Assembly (NCBI RefSeq): GCF_021347895.1
Contig: NC_067119.1
Coordinates: forward strand, 8,320,534-8,384,533
Source: Acanthochromis polyacanthus
Taxonomy: Eukaryota; Chordata; Actinopteri; Pomacentridae
Length of the DNA stretch: 64,000 nt
Reading direction: 5' to 3'
Of this stretch, positions 21,908 to 35,200 are shown in pieces. The notes under the pieces were generated by a model. The model made no database searches. It had not been told where the DNA came from and was given only the letters and a program-made list of their open reading frames with translations. Each line of letters begins with the position of its first letter. Position 1 is the stretch's first letter. Made by a program: the position numbers and the translations under genes.

Positions 21908-22299
21908 AGAATTGCATGGCGTGTTCTTTAGTTTTCATGATGCATTGACTGGACCCTTCAGATATAGGTCTCTTTATACTAAAATCACTAAGACATGTGG
22001 ATGCAGATCATTTCCATTTCAGTTCAATCTCTGCTGAATTAGGTGAGTGACTTAGAATAGTGTCACTACTTATACAATCACATATTTTACAGGTCATATT
22101 TTTAATTAATTTACATTACTTTGTAGAAATCTGTTTTCACTTTGACATGAAAGAGTCTTTTTTGTAAAGCATTGTCAAAAAAAAGCCAAATTAAATTGTC
22201 CATAATTTAGTGTTGAACAGCAACCTTTCAAGGAGGTTTTATGTTTTATATGCACTGTATAATATCAGGTGTAGAGGCCATCGTGAAACAATATGTGAT

Positions 22300-22480
22300 C
22301 CTAATGTTCTGCAGGGCTGGTGGTTCAATTCCAGGCCCCTCCATTCTCTGTGCTGTTGAGCTTCATCAGCTGATGATCTTTCAATCCACTGGAGCCCAAC
22401 ATTAATATTCAAATGCAATCTCTCCAAGTGTCCTTGAACCAGACATCGAAACCCTACATTGTTCCCATTGATTGAGGAGA
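22300..22480 (+). repeat. Possible tRNA-like SINE fragment
   Basis: Contains GGTTCAATTCC, a pol III B-box-like motif, preceded by a TGTAGAGGCCATCG-type 5' part and followed by GCCCCTCCATTCTCTGTGC, resembling a teleost repeat head. Ends are unclear. Confidence 0.3.
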
Positions 22481-24277
22481 CTTTGATGAAAAATGTGCCC
22501 GACAAAATCAATGCAATTGTAAAAACATGAGTCACCGGTAGGTAAACGTCAGCTACTGAGGCTGTTTAACCAAAAACATTATTTCTCACTGTTATGATAC
22601 TTTTACTTTTTCTGCTTTCCAATTGATTTCTACATTATAAAGCCTAAGATTTCTGGCCTAAGAACCTCCTCGGTACCCATGCCTGTCATATATTTCCATT
22701 ACACAACAAAGCAATGTGCATTAGTGCACCGTATCCATTGAACTGAAGTGGCTACTGTGTTCTTTAGACCAAGCAAGTGGGTGTTAGTCATTAGTCACTG
22801 CTGGGGTTGCTGTTGATTTTCTCTGTGTGTGGGTAGGGGATGTATATTATGAGATTACTGCTCTGATCCTCACATCCTTACAGTTATAATTAATACAGGA
22901 CTGCAGGTTGGCTGAAAGCTTGCTGGCTTTTTGCTAATGAAAACTCTCTCATGTATTCTTCACCAAGATGCTTTGTTTATTCTTCTCATAAGTCTGCTGG
23001 AGTTTTATGATTTGGTGTGTCAAAATCAAAGAAGTGATGGAATCCTGGACACTGTCAGGGTTAAGCTTATCGCAGAACACATGCATTTATATGGGTGATT
23101 TAATGACTTAGGTATGGAAAATACACTGGAGGAGAAATTAGGTTGGAATATATGTTTCCATCATGCATTTAAGCACACTGGGCATAAAACATTTTACTAT
23201 CATCCTGATAACGTAATATTTTGCTCAGACAAACTGGCATTCTGCAGGAATAATAGCGATATTTTTGCTTTAAAGACTGAAACAGCTGCACTGTACATAT
23301 AGTATCTGTGCTACAACAACATCCTGCTCGCCAAAGTAATTGCTGAGATTTAGGAACATGGTGGAAATCTCTATGACAACGTGAAACAGGGCAAGAAACA
23401 AGAACAGGCACATTTTCAGACAGGTGGTAAACAAGCCAGCATTATGCCAACCAGTGATTTCCAATCTTTTTGGATAAACAAAGCAGTGTCTGCATGTGAT
23501 CCCTCAAAGCTTCAGCGAGGACATTAGCGGTGAGCTGCTCAAGTAAAGAATGAGTTTTCCTCCTCAGATGGTTCAGTTTGAAGGATTCTCTTTACAGTAT
23601 TTGCAGAGAGCATCAAAAACCATCCACAAAAAAGTCCTAGCCTAGCCCTGTCTCCCAAAAATTATGTTCCTGTACAACTAAACTGCATTTCCAGTAGCAT
23701 TTTGAGCCGTTGCTATTTGTTGTATCGTTTTACTGTTTCTGCTTTACAGCCATCAAATCATATATTAGACTTTTCACTCTTGTAGCCCAGAAAATGAAAG
23801 GAAAGCTTTAAACGTATTGTCAAACAGTCAGATTTTAATACAAACTATGATATTTTTCTGTATAAAACCAATTCATTTATGTGCCTGAATTTAACTTGAG
23901 CTTCTAGCAAATAAGTATGGTCGATATTACTGTTAAAATTTCAACGAAATTGTAATATTTTCTTAAATCCAACCCCATACATTGGCACCTATATCAACTA
24001 AAAATGAAATCCAAGTTTAAGAATACTGGTCCCACATAGTATATAAACCATAATATTCTGGGTGACTTTGTGGCTCCTTCAAATTAAAAGCCGCTATGTT
24101 CTCGTCTTGCCTTCCAGGGAGAAAATGTTTCTTTCAAAACATAAATGCAGTTTAGTTTTATAGTAATGTAAGCACATTGAAATATCTGTAATGTTCCTTT
24201 CATGCACTGATAACATTTTAGTTAAAAATATAAAGTTAAAGTTAAAAATTATACCATCTCTTTGGTTTTATTTCCCA
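22480..24277. other. No gene recognised
   Basis: AT-rich non-coding sequence with no clear repeat boundaries and no exon-like ORF. Confidence 0.55.
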
Positions 24278-24286
24278 GATAGGTTT

Positions 24287-24588
24287 GGTAGTGTCTACAG
24301 ATATGGACCAGTACCCGTAGCCTGTGGGCTACGGATACGGCACTTTCCATTTGCCAGACAGATACGGACCCGTACACGAGTCTCGTGAGTCAAGAAGCTG
24401 CTAACCACTGCAAACTGTTGAAAGGTAAGCTAAGGTTAGGGTTAGTATTAGGGTCAGGTTTAGGGTCCGTACCTGTAGTACCGATGCTACGGGTCCGTAC
24501 CTCCAGCGTCTACCGGGAGTCACGTGACCAGATCTCGCGTATCTGATTGGCAAATGGAAAGTACGGGTCCGTACCTCTCGCAACTACC
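24287..24588. mobile_element. 302-bp Mutator-like non-autonomous element with 9-bp target duplication
   Basis: GATAGGTTT occurs at 24278-24286 and 24589-24597, directly flanking an insert that starts GGTAGTGTCTACAG and ends CGCAACTACC. The inverted ends share GGTAGT, GGACC and GTAC blocks and further in ACTTTCCATTTGCCA with CAGATACG. GTCCGTACC-type motifs recur four times. Long TIRs with a 9-bp duplication fit Mutator-like elements. The centre holds TTAGGG-like runs. No ORF of note. Confidence 0.7.
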
Positions 24589-24858
24589 GATAGGTTTGGC
24601 TAATTGGGGGCTTAGTTTTAGCAAAGTCATCTTGTTGAAATCAGCTTGTTTAGGGTAGTGTTGTTGCTACCAAAACTTTAAAATAAAACTGCTATCTCCC
24701 TTTAATGTGCAAGAACAGGACCTTCTACAGAGAACAGTGAAAAAAAAAAGCAATGTCTAGGTGAAATCAGGCCTCTTAGACGCCACTACAGCAGCTTTGA
24801 GACCAGACTCAGGAGCTACTGCCCTGCCTTGGCTCGGAGATTGGTTATAACTTTCACA

Positions 24859-24910
24859 ATGGCTCCTTGCCTCTTACCTTTATTACTTTTCTCAGCTTCA
24901 GCCCTACCAG
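24859..24910 (+). CDS. Candidate signal-peptide first exon with strong splice donor, gene unknown
   Basis: An ATG opens the frame MAPCLLPLLLFSASALP, a short hydrophobic stretch of the kind that targets secretion, and runs into CAG followed by GTAAGTA, a consensus 5' splice site, at 24911. The intron would be phase 1, the phase usual after leader exons of secreted and immunoglobulin-type proteins. No matching downstream exon was recognised within the window, so the product is unknown. A chance ORF with a chance donor is possible. Confidence 0.4.
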
Positions 24911-27900
24911 GTAAGTATAGTCTCAAAGCAAACAATACACATAAATTTCACAGGAGAGCTCGGCGTGAGGAAAAAAATGAAAGAAACTTCCAACAGACTT
25001 GAATCCTTTTTAGGGTGACCTTGTCCGACAAAATTACACATAAAACCGCCTCAGGGTCACAATCGAAAAAATGTTATGGGCTCAGATTCCAGTTATGCTG
25101 CTCCTCTGCTTTTACCTTTATTATCTGTCTAAGTTGAGCCACATAAGAGCAGCGATCTAACTCTGTGTGTGAGTTTTTTTTATTCATCATGGTGTCTTTG
25201 TTTATTTTGAGGTGAAGAGTTTTTAAAAAAAACCCTGGGTTCTGTTTTAATCTCTGCTGCATAATGTGTAGTTTCTGTTTTATCTTTTTCCACATGTGCA
25301 CATAAATAAAATTTAAAAAAAAAGGTCCACATGCTGCAGAGCTGCATATAGTTGGAACTAAAGTTGACCCGCACTGTGACGAAACAATCACGATTTCTTT
25401 AGGAGCGCTAGACAGTCATTTCAGTTTGTGTCTCGCTGGAAACACATTTCCTCCTGAAAAGCAAACAAAACACTGCATCTCAGACACGTTTAATTAGTTC
25501 CAGTTCATCCTCTGACAATTAGCAGCAAGAAGCAGACACAAGTCTTTAAATAGAGGCATATAACAGTGCAGTTTCCTCCTTTTTTAGCAGTGAGGAGATT
25601 CACCTGGGCTGACAACTTAAACACAGCTTCATCTGCATCACGCTGAGTGACAAGCCTTCAGTACGGGTGGGCACATTTTTAAGTGAGTTCTCACAAAAAC
25701 CTTGTTCTCAGCAGCAGGAAAACAGTGCATAACAAAAGAAAGAAATGCAAGCACACACTCAGTCTGCTGCTATTTTAAATTGCACTGTTCAAAGCTGTAA
25801 ATCAGCCCGGGTGCCCTCAGTGACTTTGTGATTGACATACGATACGCTCCAAGATACAAGAAAATACTCTGGATTTATTATTTGGTTGATTGCAGAAAGA
25901 TTCCTTTGTTCTCAGTCATTGAGTGACCAGCAGTAAATGCAATTTGCCTGCTAGAGACAGGAGATGATGTTTATTCAGAGTTTCAGTTTTCTACATTTGT
26001 CAAAATGCAGCATCTGATACAGTATATTTTAAATAAAATCACAGATATCGGGGGGAAAAAAAGCCTATGAGGAATACTCTGCTCCTCCTCAGATGTATAC
26101 GAGTCAAAAGACACGCGTACAGTGATTATCCATCCCCAGCTGTCTGTATTCTCCTCCAGCCCCTCTTTGCTGGTGTATTCTAATATCTCATTTGTCCACT
26201 GCTGCTGTCTCTGCCGCTCCAGTCTTGTCAGCGAAAGGTCACTCTGGCCCTCCAAGCAGAGTGCACACTTTCTCCAGGGAAATTAACGGTTTGAGCCTTC
26301 AATTCCTGCCTCTCTCTTTCTTTCTAATTTGCCGGCATTGACTTGGTGCATGTCTTCAAAAAAAGGTAAACTCGGCCACATATGGAAGCAGGAAACAGAT
26401 GGACGGCTCCTCTTTGTGAAAATTTCAGGGTGCTCCATTTTTCTTTTTCTTTTTTTTTTTTTTTGTTTTCCAGACATTGAAAGGAGCAGGTAGAGCAGAT
26501 GGAGCTTTCCCAGACTCTTCTGTTTTTTTGTGTGTGTGCCTGTAAATATTATAATATCACATTTTCTCGGTGTGAGTGTGTACGTGCACGCACAGCGGCG
26601 TCAGGGACCGGAGTGATGCCTTTTGATTTGATTTAATTTCCCAGCATCCCGTGGAGGTGTCAGTGGGAGGTTTGTGTAAGCATTGCCACTATGCCACCCC
26701 CGCATCTCCCCCTCCCCTGCGCTGGCTTTCTAACGTTACGTTATTGATGATGTTCTCATCCTCTCAGACAATCACCGGGGATACATGGACAGACGGGGGA
26801 AATATGTCTTCATTCTCCTGTCAGGAAGCTTTACAGGCAGTTGATGTTTGAACGCCCAGCTCTGCCTCCAGAATGGATGATCAGACGAGCGGCGGCGGAG
26901 TTGGGGAAAAAGTTTGCAAAGAGGGCAGGCCAACCTTCACAGAGGCGTAAATCTGGTGTTAATTAGCACGTGATAGATCTGGGAACAAAATGTCAAGGTG
27001 ACACTTTATTAACTGAAAACATGACAGTCACACTTTTATATAACAATATCAATTACTGGCAGGGAATGAAAAAAGAAAGTAGCACAATTTGGCAAGAAAG
27101 AGCTACTCCCCACCCCCCCAAGAGAACATCATCTTCTTTTGCATTTTAATCTCTGGCTTTTTCGGCAGATTCTTGTCTTGCGTTATCCATTATATCGCAG
27201 CTAAATACGGTCCTCACTGTCCAGTTGTTACATTAGACCTCAGCGGAAGTCTCCCCAGGCTCGATAAATCACACATGCAGATACTAATGGACCATTTATA
27301 AGCCCTCCGTTGGCACGAGGAGAAGAGGGGGGAAGGATGGTGTCGGCTGGAGAAAGACTTGTTTTCAGATCCCGAAAAAGAGATTTTAATACAATTGACG
27401 GCAAAGTGGTCAATTAGGCGTCACTCAGGGAGAACTGGGTTTCTGCCAGCAGCCAAGTTTTCAAAAACGAGTGATTCAATCGGGGGGGTTCTCACTGCTT
27501 CCCAGCGCAGAGCAGTGCCATTGTTAGCAGTGTGTTAATATGCTGAGAGAATTTTGGTTTTCGCAATAAATTAACCCAACAAAAATTTGCCTCATGGCCT
27601 TTATCCAAAGCAACAACTCATCCCATCTGCAGCTCCATCCATCTGTGTTGTTACAGTTGAAATAGTTTACTTTTTTCCATGCTCACTTTCACTTCCTACT
27701 TTGCTTTGATCCAGAAAAAAATAAAGATTCAAGCTTTGCACTGACTAATTATAACAATATCAAAACAACAAACATACAACTTTTCTATTCCTAATCAGTT
27801 TAGCTATTACACCTATCTGAACTAATAGACATTTTGTTCACTCAAGGTTGTACAAACCTCTAAGTCTTTGATTTCTTTTTTTTTAAACTGTATATTTTAC

Positions 27901-30900
27901 ATTATCGAGAGATTTATGGCTTAACGTGACCCAACAGAATTTACAAAGGTCACCAAAATTGTCCTTGAAAAGAATTCGCAGTCAGTCTGTGTCACTTCAT
28001 ATCAACAGTTTTTGGTTTATTTGGAATAAATCAGTGAAAAGGTAAAGAAAAGCAAACCCTTGGCTCAAGGAAATTGTGCTTCAGGTCTGATCTTAAATGT
28101 TTAAACCAACCAAACAGGAAATTCTAATTAGTTATCTCACATAAATTCATAAATTTCCACTTCGGATTTGGAGCACCAAAAACTTTTCTTAAAAGCTCTG
28201 TCTCGTTAAGGTTCCAGCATTCATAAACGCCACCTCCCATTTGCCATGTGGCCAAACCGGTGTCATATTATCTTATTTTTCCACACATAAGCGCAATCTG
28301 ACGGCAATCTGAGAAGTGCTGGGCTTCAATGGGCGGCTGATGGGATCAATACTTGTGATGTGTGTTCGTCTGCAGCGAATCTAACATTGTGCTGGATGGA
28401 GGGAGTCAGTCTCTTGATGGCTTCAGGCGAGATATGATAGATTGAAGGCCAAACCGCAGGCCCTCTCAGGTCTCTGCTGGGTGCCTGGGGCATTCGCAGT
28501 TCAAAGTCCACGGCGCAAAGACATTTGAAGAAGACACAACGGCAGATGACTGAGAGTCTATCTAATGTGCGTGAAAGAATCCGCAGGGATGTGGGGTTTG
28601 GAACGGTGAGGGGGAATGGGAGGATCGAGATAAGGACAGAGGAGGAGATAAGCAAGGGTGGAAAGTTCAGGCGACTGTCAGCGAACAGACAGATAAATAG
28701 AAGACTGAGAGAGTGTGTGGGGGTTTATGAGTTGACAAATGTTGCTTTTACACAACATGTACAGTACACTTTAAAGAACATGTTAACCTGGGGGATTACG
28801 CCTCACTGTACTGTGATTATATAGCGGAGAGTTCTGCTAAAGTGTCCCATTTCTAGGGTTAGGGATTAGGGATTTGTAAACGGGAAAATGTGAGTGAATC
28901 CTGTTGGTCAGATGTGAAACTGTGGTCTCTGTGTAGAGGAGCGTGTATCTCTGCCCTCGTGTTGATCTAATCCTGAGGGGATTTAATACATGAACCTTAG
29001 CATCCTATCCTGTTACTTTGCCGAAACACACACAGTAGATGCCGAGGCTGTGTGAAAGGCTCTTGATACTGATTTTTGCAATGTTAGTATCTAATCCGCC
29101 TCTGCATTTACTGAAAGCTGCAACCAGCGATTAACAATATGTTCCCACAATCCCTTTCTGTTTCAGCAATTAGAGTGCCATAATGTAATTGATACCTCTT
29201 TAATGTGCTTTTCTGTCACAGTGACATTTCCCCATTTCTGCTTTCTGTATAGCTTTCTCCCACAAACCTCTGTCAGTATTTGCATCATGCACTGACTTCA
29301 AGCTACTAAGCTCATAATCTAACTCGCAGCAGCAAATCCCATTGTAGTCGTGCCATTCAAAGGGACACGAGTGCACACGCGGTGACAAGCGACCTCTGTG
29401 TACAGTGTTTTTTGGTAGTCACGGGGAATCGGTGATCAATAGCGGGCTAATCGTAGCGCTATGCCTGTCTGTGCTATTGACTGTGTAATGGAAAAAAGTC
29501 TAGACAAAAAAATAAAAAGCTGCTCTTGACCTCATTTTGGTGCACTGCAGCACATTTTGATAGCTGTAGTTGAAATTGAAAGTTTATATTTAGATGCGGA
29601 ACGTCGTGCAAAATCTTTTTCTACAGGAGAGGGCATATACTTCACCTCTGAAACATTTACAAGGCGATGCTTGTATCAGCATGTTCCACTCTGGATATTG
29701 TTTAGGACAAGGGAACAGCATACAGCATTTGTCACAGGGATGTCACTGGTGTATAACAAGCACTGCTAGCTGAAATCCCCCCCGTTCTCTGCTTCAAAGT
29801 CTGCGTTGGTTTAAACCTGAACCACACTTGTCACCTTGAAAACAACAGCGCTAATCTCTTTGAACAGAATTGCTTGACAGCTCTCACCAACATTACCCAA
29901 AAAGAAAAGCAATTTTTTTTTTGTTCTTTCTCTGAGTCTTCTGCTGAGGCAGGCAAAAAGTGTGGGCCGCTCAGATTGTGCAGACATTTGTTATTCTTTT
30001 TTCGTAATATAATTTAGTTGAAAAGAGAGGGTGCACTGGCGATCAATAGCAGGTCAGCCAATGATGGATGGCGGCGCGATTACTAATTTCACTGCGAGAC
30101 AAATAACTCTGTGCTCGGCCCCTCAGAGCTGAGAAATAGAGAGAGAAAATGGCAGACGGAGCTACACGGGGAGCCTCAGCTCCCCAATTCACTTCCCTAT
30201 TCACATGACCATTCATCTCCATTGCTTCTGCGCTCCTGGCTTTCACTCTCACTCTCTGAAGCATCATAATGACTGCTGGGGTAATCACATGTGGGAATGC
30301 GTGTCTGCCACCGCTGCTCTGACTTCACCTCGACTTAGGCAGCTCTAACTTTAGTAGCTACATGAAAATCAGGTCAGCTCAATAGCATTCGATCACTACT
30401 GCGCTGTGCGTTATTGACGCACAATAATAGGAACGGTTAACAATGAGGTACCTGCATTGTGCCCTTACCCGAGACTGTTATCGACCCAAAACTGGAAGCC
30501 AATAATCCATTTCAGGTTATTGCACCGCTTATAATTTCAAAATGCTGTTATTTAACTGCTCGATAAAAATGATCCCGAAAGAGGAAGGAGCGACATTGCA
30601 AATAAAAACAAAAGATGATCCTCATTTGCCTCCAAAACCGGATCGATAAACGCAGGAGAGGATGAGGGGAGGGTTGGATAGGTCACAGAGAAAGAGACGA
30701 TGGGACATGTCCAACTTTCTGGGTCTCTCAACGCTCAGATGAACTCATTAGAAGTTAATTAATCACAGGTATCGATCCGTTGTCACTCTTCCCAGTGCAA
30801 GGCTCCACTATATCCCAGGGCTCGGGTTCTGCTCAGCCAGTTAAAATGCTGAGTTCTCTTGTCTCCCTGCCTTCGACTCAGCTGTGGTATTTGTTACTGG

Positions 30901-31261
30901 CGCCATGCTGTGGGTCGGTGTAGCATGAGATGGGTGATCCATGCCTGGGATGTGGGACCGAGGTCTAGTTAGGACTTAATTTACTGTTAATGCAATATAG
31001 ATTTCCATACTGTATCACAGGGTTTCACACTAAACAATCCATATTTGCCAGTTATCCATCAGGGAATTTGAGGGAACAAAACACAGCATCTGGTGACCAC
31101 AGTCAGCATCTTCAGTGTCCCAGCAAATTGCAATAAACACAATTAATTGCACTTTTCCCTCCATCTTTTAAAGACATCTTCATTGACCTTCACTAGACTG
31201 TGTGGTTGACTCCAGAAAACTTAATCTCTTGGCTTCAACTGGCTTGAGAGTTTGTACTAAG
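24911..31261. other. Long non-coding stretch, repeat-poor
   Basis: About 6 kb without a recognised transposon or exon other than short homopolymer runs (poly-T at 26450-26464) and a TTAGGG-like run at 28856-28875. Low repeat content next to heavily invaded flanks may indicate retained regulatory sequence, but conservation cannot be judged from one genome. Confidence 0.5.
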
Positions 31262-31740
31262 AGTAGATCAATTATTGGCCTGGTTGATTACAGTCAATAA
31301 ATTAAATGTTCTACTTCATGTCTGATGCAGCCTTCTTCTTCTTCTTAAGCAGCAAAAACTGAGCAACACACACAAAACTGGGAAATTAGGTTCTCCCACA
31401 CTGGCTAATTCTATGCTAATGGCAAGCGGCAAAGTTAGAAGGCAGCCACCAACTAAACTGAAACAGAATCTGGAAAACAATAAACAATAATGCTCTAGGA
31501 TATGAATGATAAAAGTAGTAGAAAGGTGAAAAAGTTAGAAAACAGAACAACAGACATAGCTGCAGGAGAAAAACTGATCAATCGCAGTGGATCCCACATG
31601 AACAGAGGAGAGCGCCTTACTTTAATCACTCCTGTTTCTATTTTACATATTCAGTTCTAATCACTGTCATTAATGGGGAAGCCTAGTTAAGAATGACATG
31701 TTCTCTGCTATCACATGCTGTTAAAATATTACATCTAATG
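31262..31740. repeat. Interspersed repeat family A, copy 3 (inverted)
   Basis: Reverse complement of the family at 3120 and 13870: it carries AGTTAGAAGGCAGCCACCAA, AACAGAATCTGGAAAACAAT and AACAGAACAACAGACATAG. It directly abuts a Tc1-derived element at 31742. Non-coding. Confidence 0.65.
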
Positions 31741-31741
31741 C

Positions 31742-32222
31742 ACTCTTCCAATCAAAAGTTTGGACTCACCTTCTCATTTAATGGTTTTTCTTTATTTGCA
31801 TTGTAGATTCTCACTGAAAGCATCACAACTATGAATGAACACGTATGGAATTATGTAGTACATAAAAAAGTGTGATTCTGCCAAATAGCCATCCTTTGCT
31901 TTAATCACTGCTTTGCACACTCTTGTTTATGTAAAGGGAAACAACAGTCCATCATTACTTTAAGAACTGAAGGTCAGTCAGTCCAGAAATCGCAAAAATA
32001 TTAAACGTATCCCCAAGCGCAGTCAGGCAAAAAACCATGGTGGCTGGCTATTTTGAAGAATCTAAAATGTAAAACATGTTGACTTAATTAGCACTTTGTT
32101 GTTTGCTACATTATTCCACACGTGTTCATTCATAGTTTTGATGCCTTCAGTAAGAATCTACAATGTAAATAGTCATGAAAATAAAGAAAAAAACATTAAA
32201 TGAGAAGGTGTGTTCAAACCAA
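31742..32222 (+). mobile_element. Deletion derivative of a Tc1-like transposon with long TIRs
   Basis: Left part reads CAATCAAAAGTTTGGACTCA then CCTTCTCATTTAATGG and CATTGTAGATTCTCACTG. The right part is its inverse with ATGAGAAGGTGTGTTCAAAC. TIRs are about 180-200 bp. The middle (31940-32035) keeps a short N-terminal transposase piece (ACTTTAAGAACTGAAGGTCA region); the rest of the gene is deleted. Confidence 0.8.
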
Positions 32223-35200
32223 ATGTCAGTTATCGGCCTTTCCAGATAACCAACAAGTAGCATCGACCCTGAAAACCCCATACTGATCAACCCCTAGTTT
32301 GGATCATAATTCAGAAACAAATGCATGGTTATCTAAATTCTCAAGTGAGGCATAACACTTAACCAAATATTCTGCTGCTTTCTAAAATAACAAAAGGGCA
32401 GGCACTTACATGAGGACTGTAGCAACTGTAATGCTGAAAAAGCTGGAGAAAAAAAGCAGAAAAATGTGGGCAGTGTGTTCAGTGCAGCTCTATCAGCTCA
32501 GGTATCTTCCTTCTAATGGGAAAGCACTTCAAACTGTTGCAAAACATCCTTAAAATCCAAGGGTCACCACTTTTCTAAGTGCAGCTCTGTAAATGTTTAT
32601 GTTCTCTTGTCTACAAGTGTTGGTAGTTTAATCATACGAAAACACCATTTGCAGCTGCTCGGCGCTCCACACATTTGAAAATATATTCCAGTTTACATAA
32701 TAAATGTGACCCATATTCTGAAATTCAACGATTATGTTGCATCTCAGTTCTCTTGTTACACTCCCAGTACACCTGACCGATACATTACCCGCAGTTATGT
32801 TTCCATTTTTGCATGGTTGGATTCCCATTTTGTTTATTTACATGCTAAAATTAAGCCAAGATTACAAGTGAATGTTCAAAAAAAGTAATGACAGTGTGGA
32901 TTCACATGAAATGACCGATCCTTTGTCCAGGAGAAAACCTGCATATGGTTCAGTCGTGTCACTGTGGCCCAGTTCAGGGATCCTCTGAAGGACTTGGCCC
33001 ACAAGTCTGAGTCCTTCACTGGACCTGAAGGCCAGCTGAGCCTGAAATTAGACAGTCACGGAGACTATAACTAATGACGTTGGCCTCTGTCGAAACTTAG
33101 AACTTATAAAGTCAGAACTCTCCAAGTTCATCCCCAGGAAGTTGCCCTCGAGTTCAGGTTTCCTCGGCAGCTCTTGTTACAGTATTCAAGCTGACATTAC
33201 GTTTCTAATATGAGGTGGGAAAAAATGTGCTAAATTCATGATAAACATATTCACATAATTTCCATTTATCTGATTAATTTATGCAAATAACAAATGCTAA
33301 CAGTGGTGCTTTCATTGTTTCCACTCTGCAGAGCTCACCTTCATCATTCGACATTTGAAAAGCTAGTATTTTTTTCTCATAATGTGATGTTTAATTGCTT
33401 TAATCTGGCATTAATATCCCTCCTTAGATAGTCAGATTTTGCTATATGAACACAAAAACCTAATAAATACAACCTAATCATATTATATCTCTGACTTTAC
33501 AAGTGAATGATGGTTGCCTGGATGATCCATGAGACGATTAAGTGGTATAAAATGTGACACAGAGCTTCTATTGTTCTCTCCAGATTCTAGCAAAAGAACA
33601 CTGTATTCCTGCATGCCAAAGCCTTTCAGTCTACAAATGCCAAACTTAACTCTGCACACAATCTTCTCTCTTCCTCATTTCCCTTTCCTTTCTCTCACCT
33701 CGTATAGGAGCTGCTGTTGATCCTACAGGGAGGTTTCACTTAACGCTAACGTTTCAGTGCAGGTGCAGCTGATCAGCTCATCACCGGTGGGAGGAATAAA
33801 ACTGACTGGGACCATTGTGATGGTTTTGACAGATGGAGCAAAGTTGGGTCACATTGAAGCTTTCAGAATGTTTTCTTTTGCTCTTATGGGAGTTTAATCT
33901 TTCAACAAAACAAGCTTTAAATTGTTACCACCTGATGTAGTTGCAGAAAACGACTACTACTGTCTGCACTGCAAACAAGACTAGGATATATGGAACCACA
34001 GTTTATTTCATGTACACTCCATCATGGGATTTTCTTTCATCTGGTGCAAGGGAAGCTCTCTACAGAAAATATTCATGCAGATTTTTAAAAAAAAATCATA
34101 TAAAAAATAACGCCACAAGCCTCTACACATGAACTCCATACATTTACAGATTTTTTTTGCAGATCTTAGCGTGTTTTTGAAGGTGGCATCTGCAATTCCG
34201 TTGATATCTAGCCAGTTAGCATATTAAGAGCCAGATCATCTGTTTCAGATGTTATCGAATCATTAAATTTGCACATTAATCCCATGCATATGGGCCAGTA
34301 GGAACCTCATCTGTCTCCTACAGTGGGAGGCTCAGTAGGTGTGTTGTCACCACTTTTAATGGAGCAAAAATCTGTATTTGGAGGTTGGAGAGGATGATGG
34401 AGGGACCAAAGTTGTAGTTTTAATCTTTCACTTGACTGTTGTCTGGAATTTTGCATGTAGTTGCTGGTTTCCTTGGGTTTCGGCTCAAAAACTGCTTTGG
34501 TAGATTTAGAAAAGGATCAAGGTTTGGGGTAAAACTGCCACCAGAGCTGAACATGTTCTATTTAACACGTCTGCAAGAGGTCGGAGGCTTGATCTGGGTT
34601 ATTTTCTGTTAATCAATGATCACAATGGATGATAACGTGCTTACTGAAGCTGCTAGAAGGTGGATTATGTCCCTTCTGGCCTTCATGTATGGGCTGATAA
34701 CGTCTGGATCGGTTGCCCAGATTTCCTGTCCCTCTCGCTCCACTGCCCTCCATCTCCTCTCTAACTTCTTTTTCCCTCCCTGAACTGTGCAGGAACCTGA
34801 GCGTGGACGTGCACAGAACACGCCGGAACAGTGTTGTATGGGTCAGTCCGAGCCAATTTGTTCGTTTTCGCCACATTTGACGAAAAGTGCACCGGACTAG
34901 AATCGCATACTCCACCTTTAAGTGCAGCCATACATTTCAATAAACGCCAGACAAATCCGATAATGTTAAGACAACACAAGCACACTAATACATGTGCTTA
35001 CAATGGGTGTATTTCCGTTTTTAAAGTTGTGTGAGTGCGGGTCTGTGTGTGTGTGTGTGTGGAGTGCATTTCTAAAGGGGAAATTGCTTTTGTCGGCAGT
35101 CTGACCTATCCTTGGTTCAATTCGCCTCAAAGATTTGTCATCCCTGTACAGCCTGCAAATAGTTTGGGGGTTTGTGTTAAACCCTATTGTGCTGAAACCG

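Larger units (their letters stand above)
20836..22259 (-). mobile_element. Tc1-like transposon, minus strand, with tandem expansion and a foreign insert
   Basis: Ends TACAGTG and CACTGTA. Minus-strand blocks match a Tc1 lineage: at 21938-21885 the N terminus MKTKEHAMQFYEKVIEKH, at 21643-21440 KFQSHRMSLRLDQG and EATKTPKTALK, and from 21400 down to 20950 the catalytic and C-terminal part. The GGG-S region is expanded into four 29-bp units (21281-21395), and the helix-turn-helix segment is replaced at 21644-21884. Inactive. Confidence 0.82.

Noticed and set aside
24420..24470. Interstitial telomere-like TTAGGG run
   Set aside because: Only a few imperfect units, lying inside the 302-bp Mutator-like element; not a telomere remnant.
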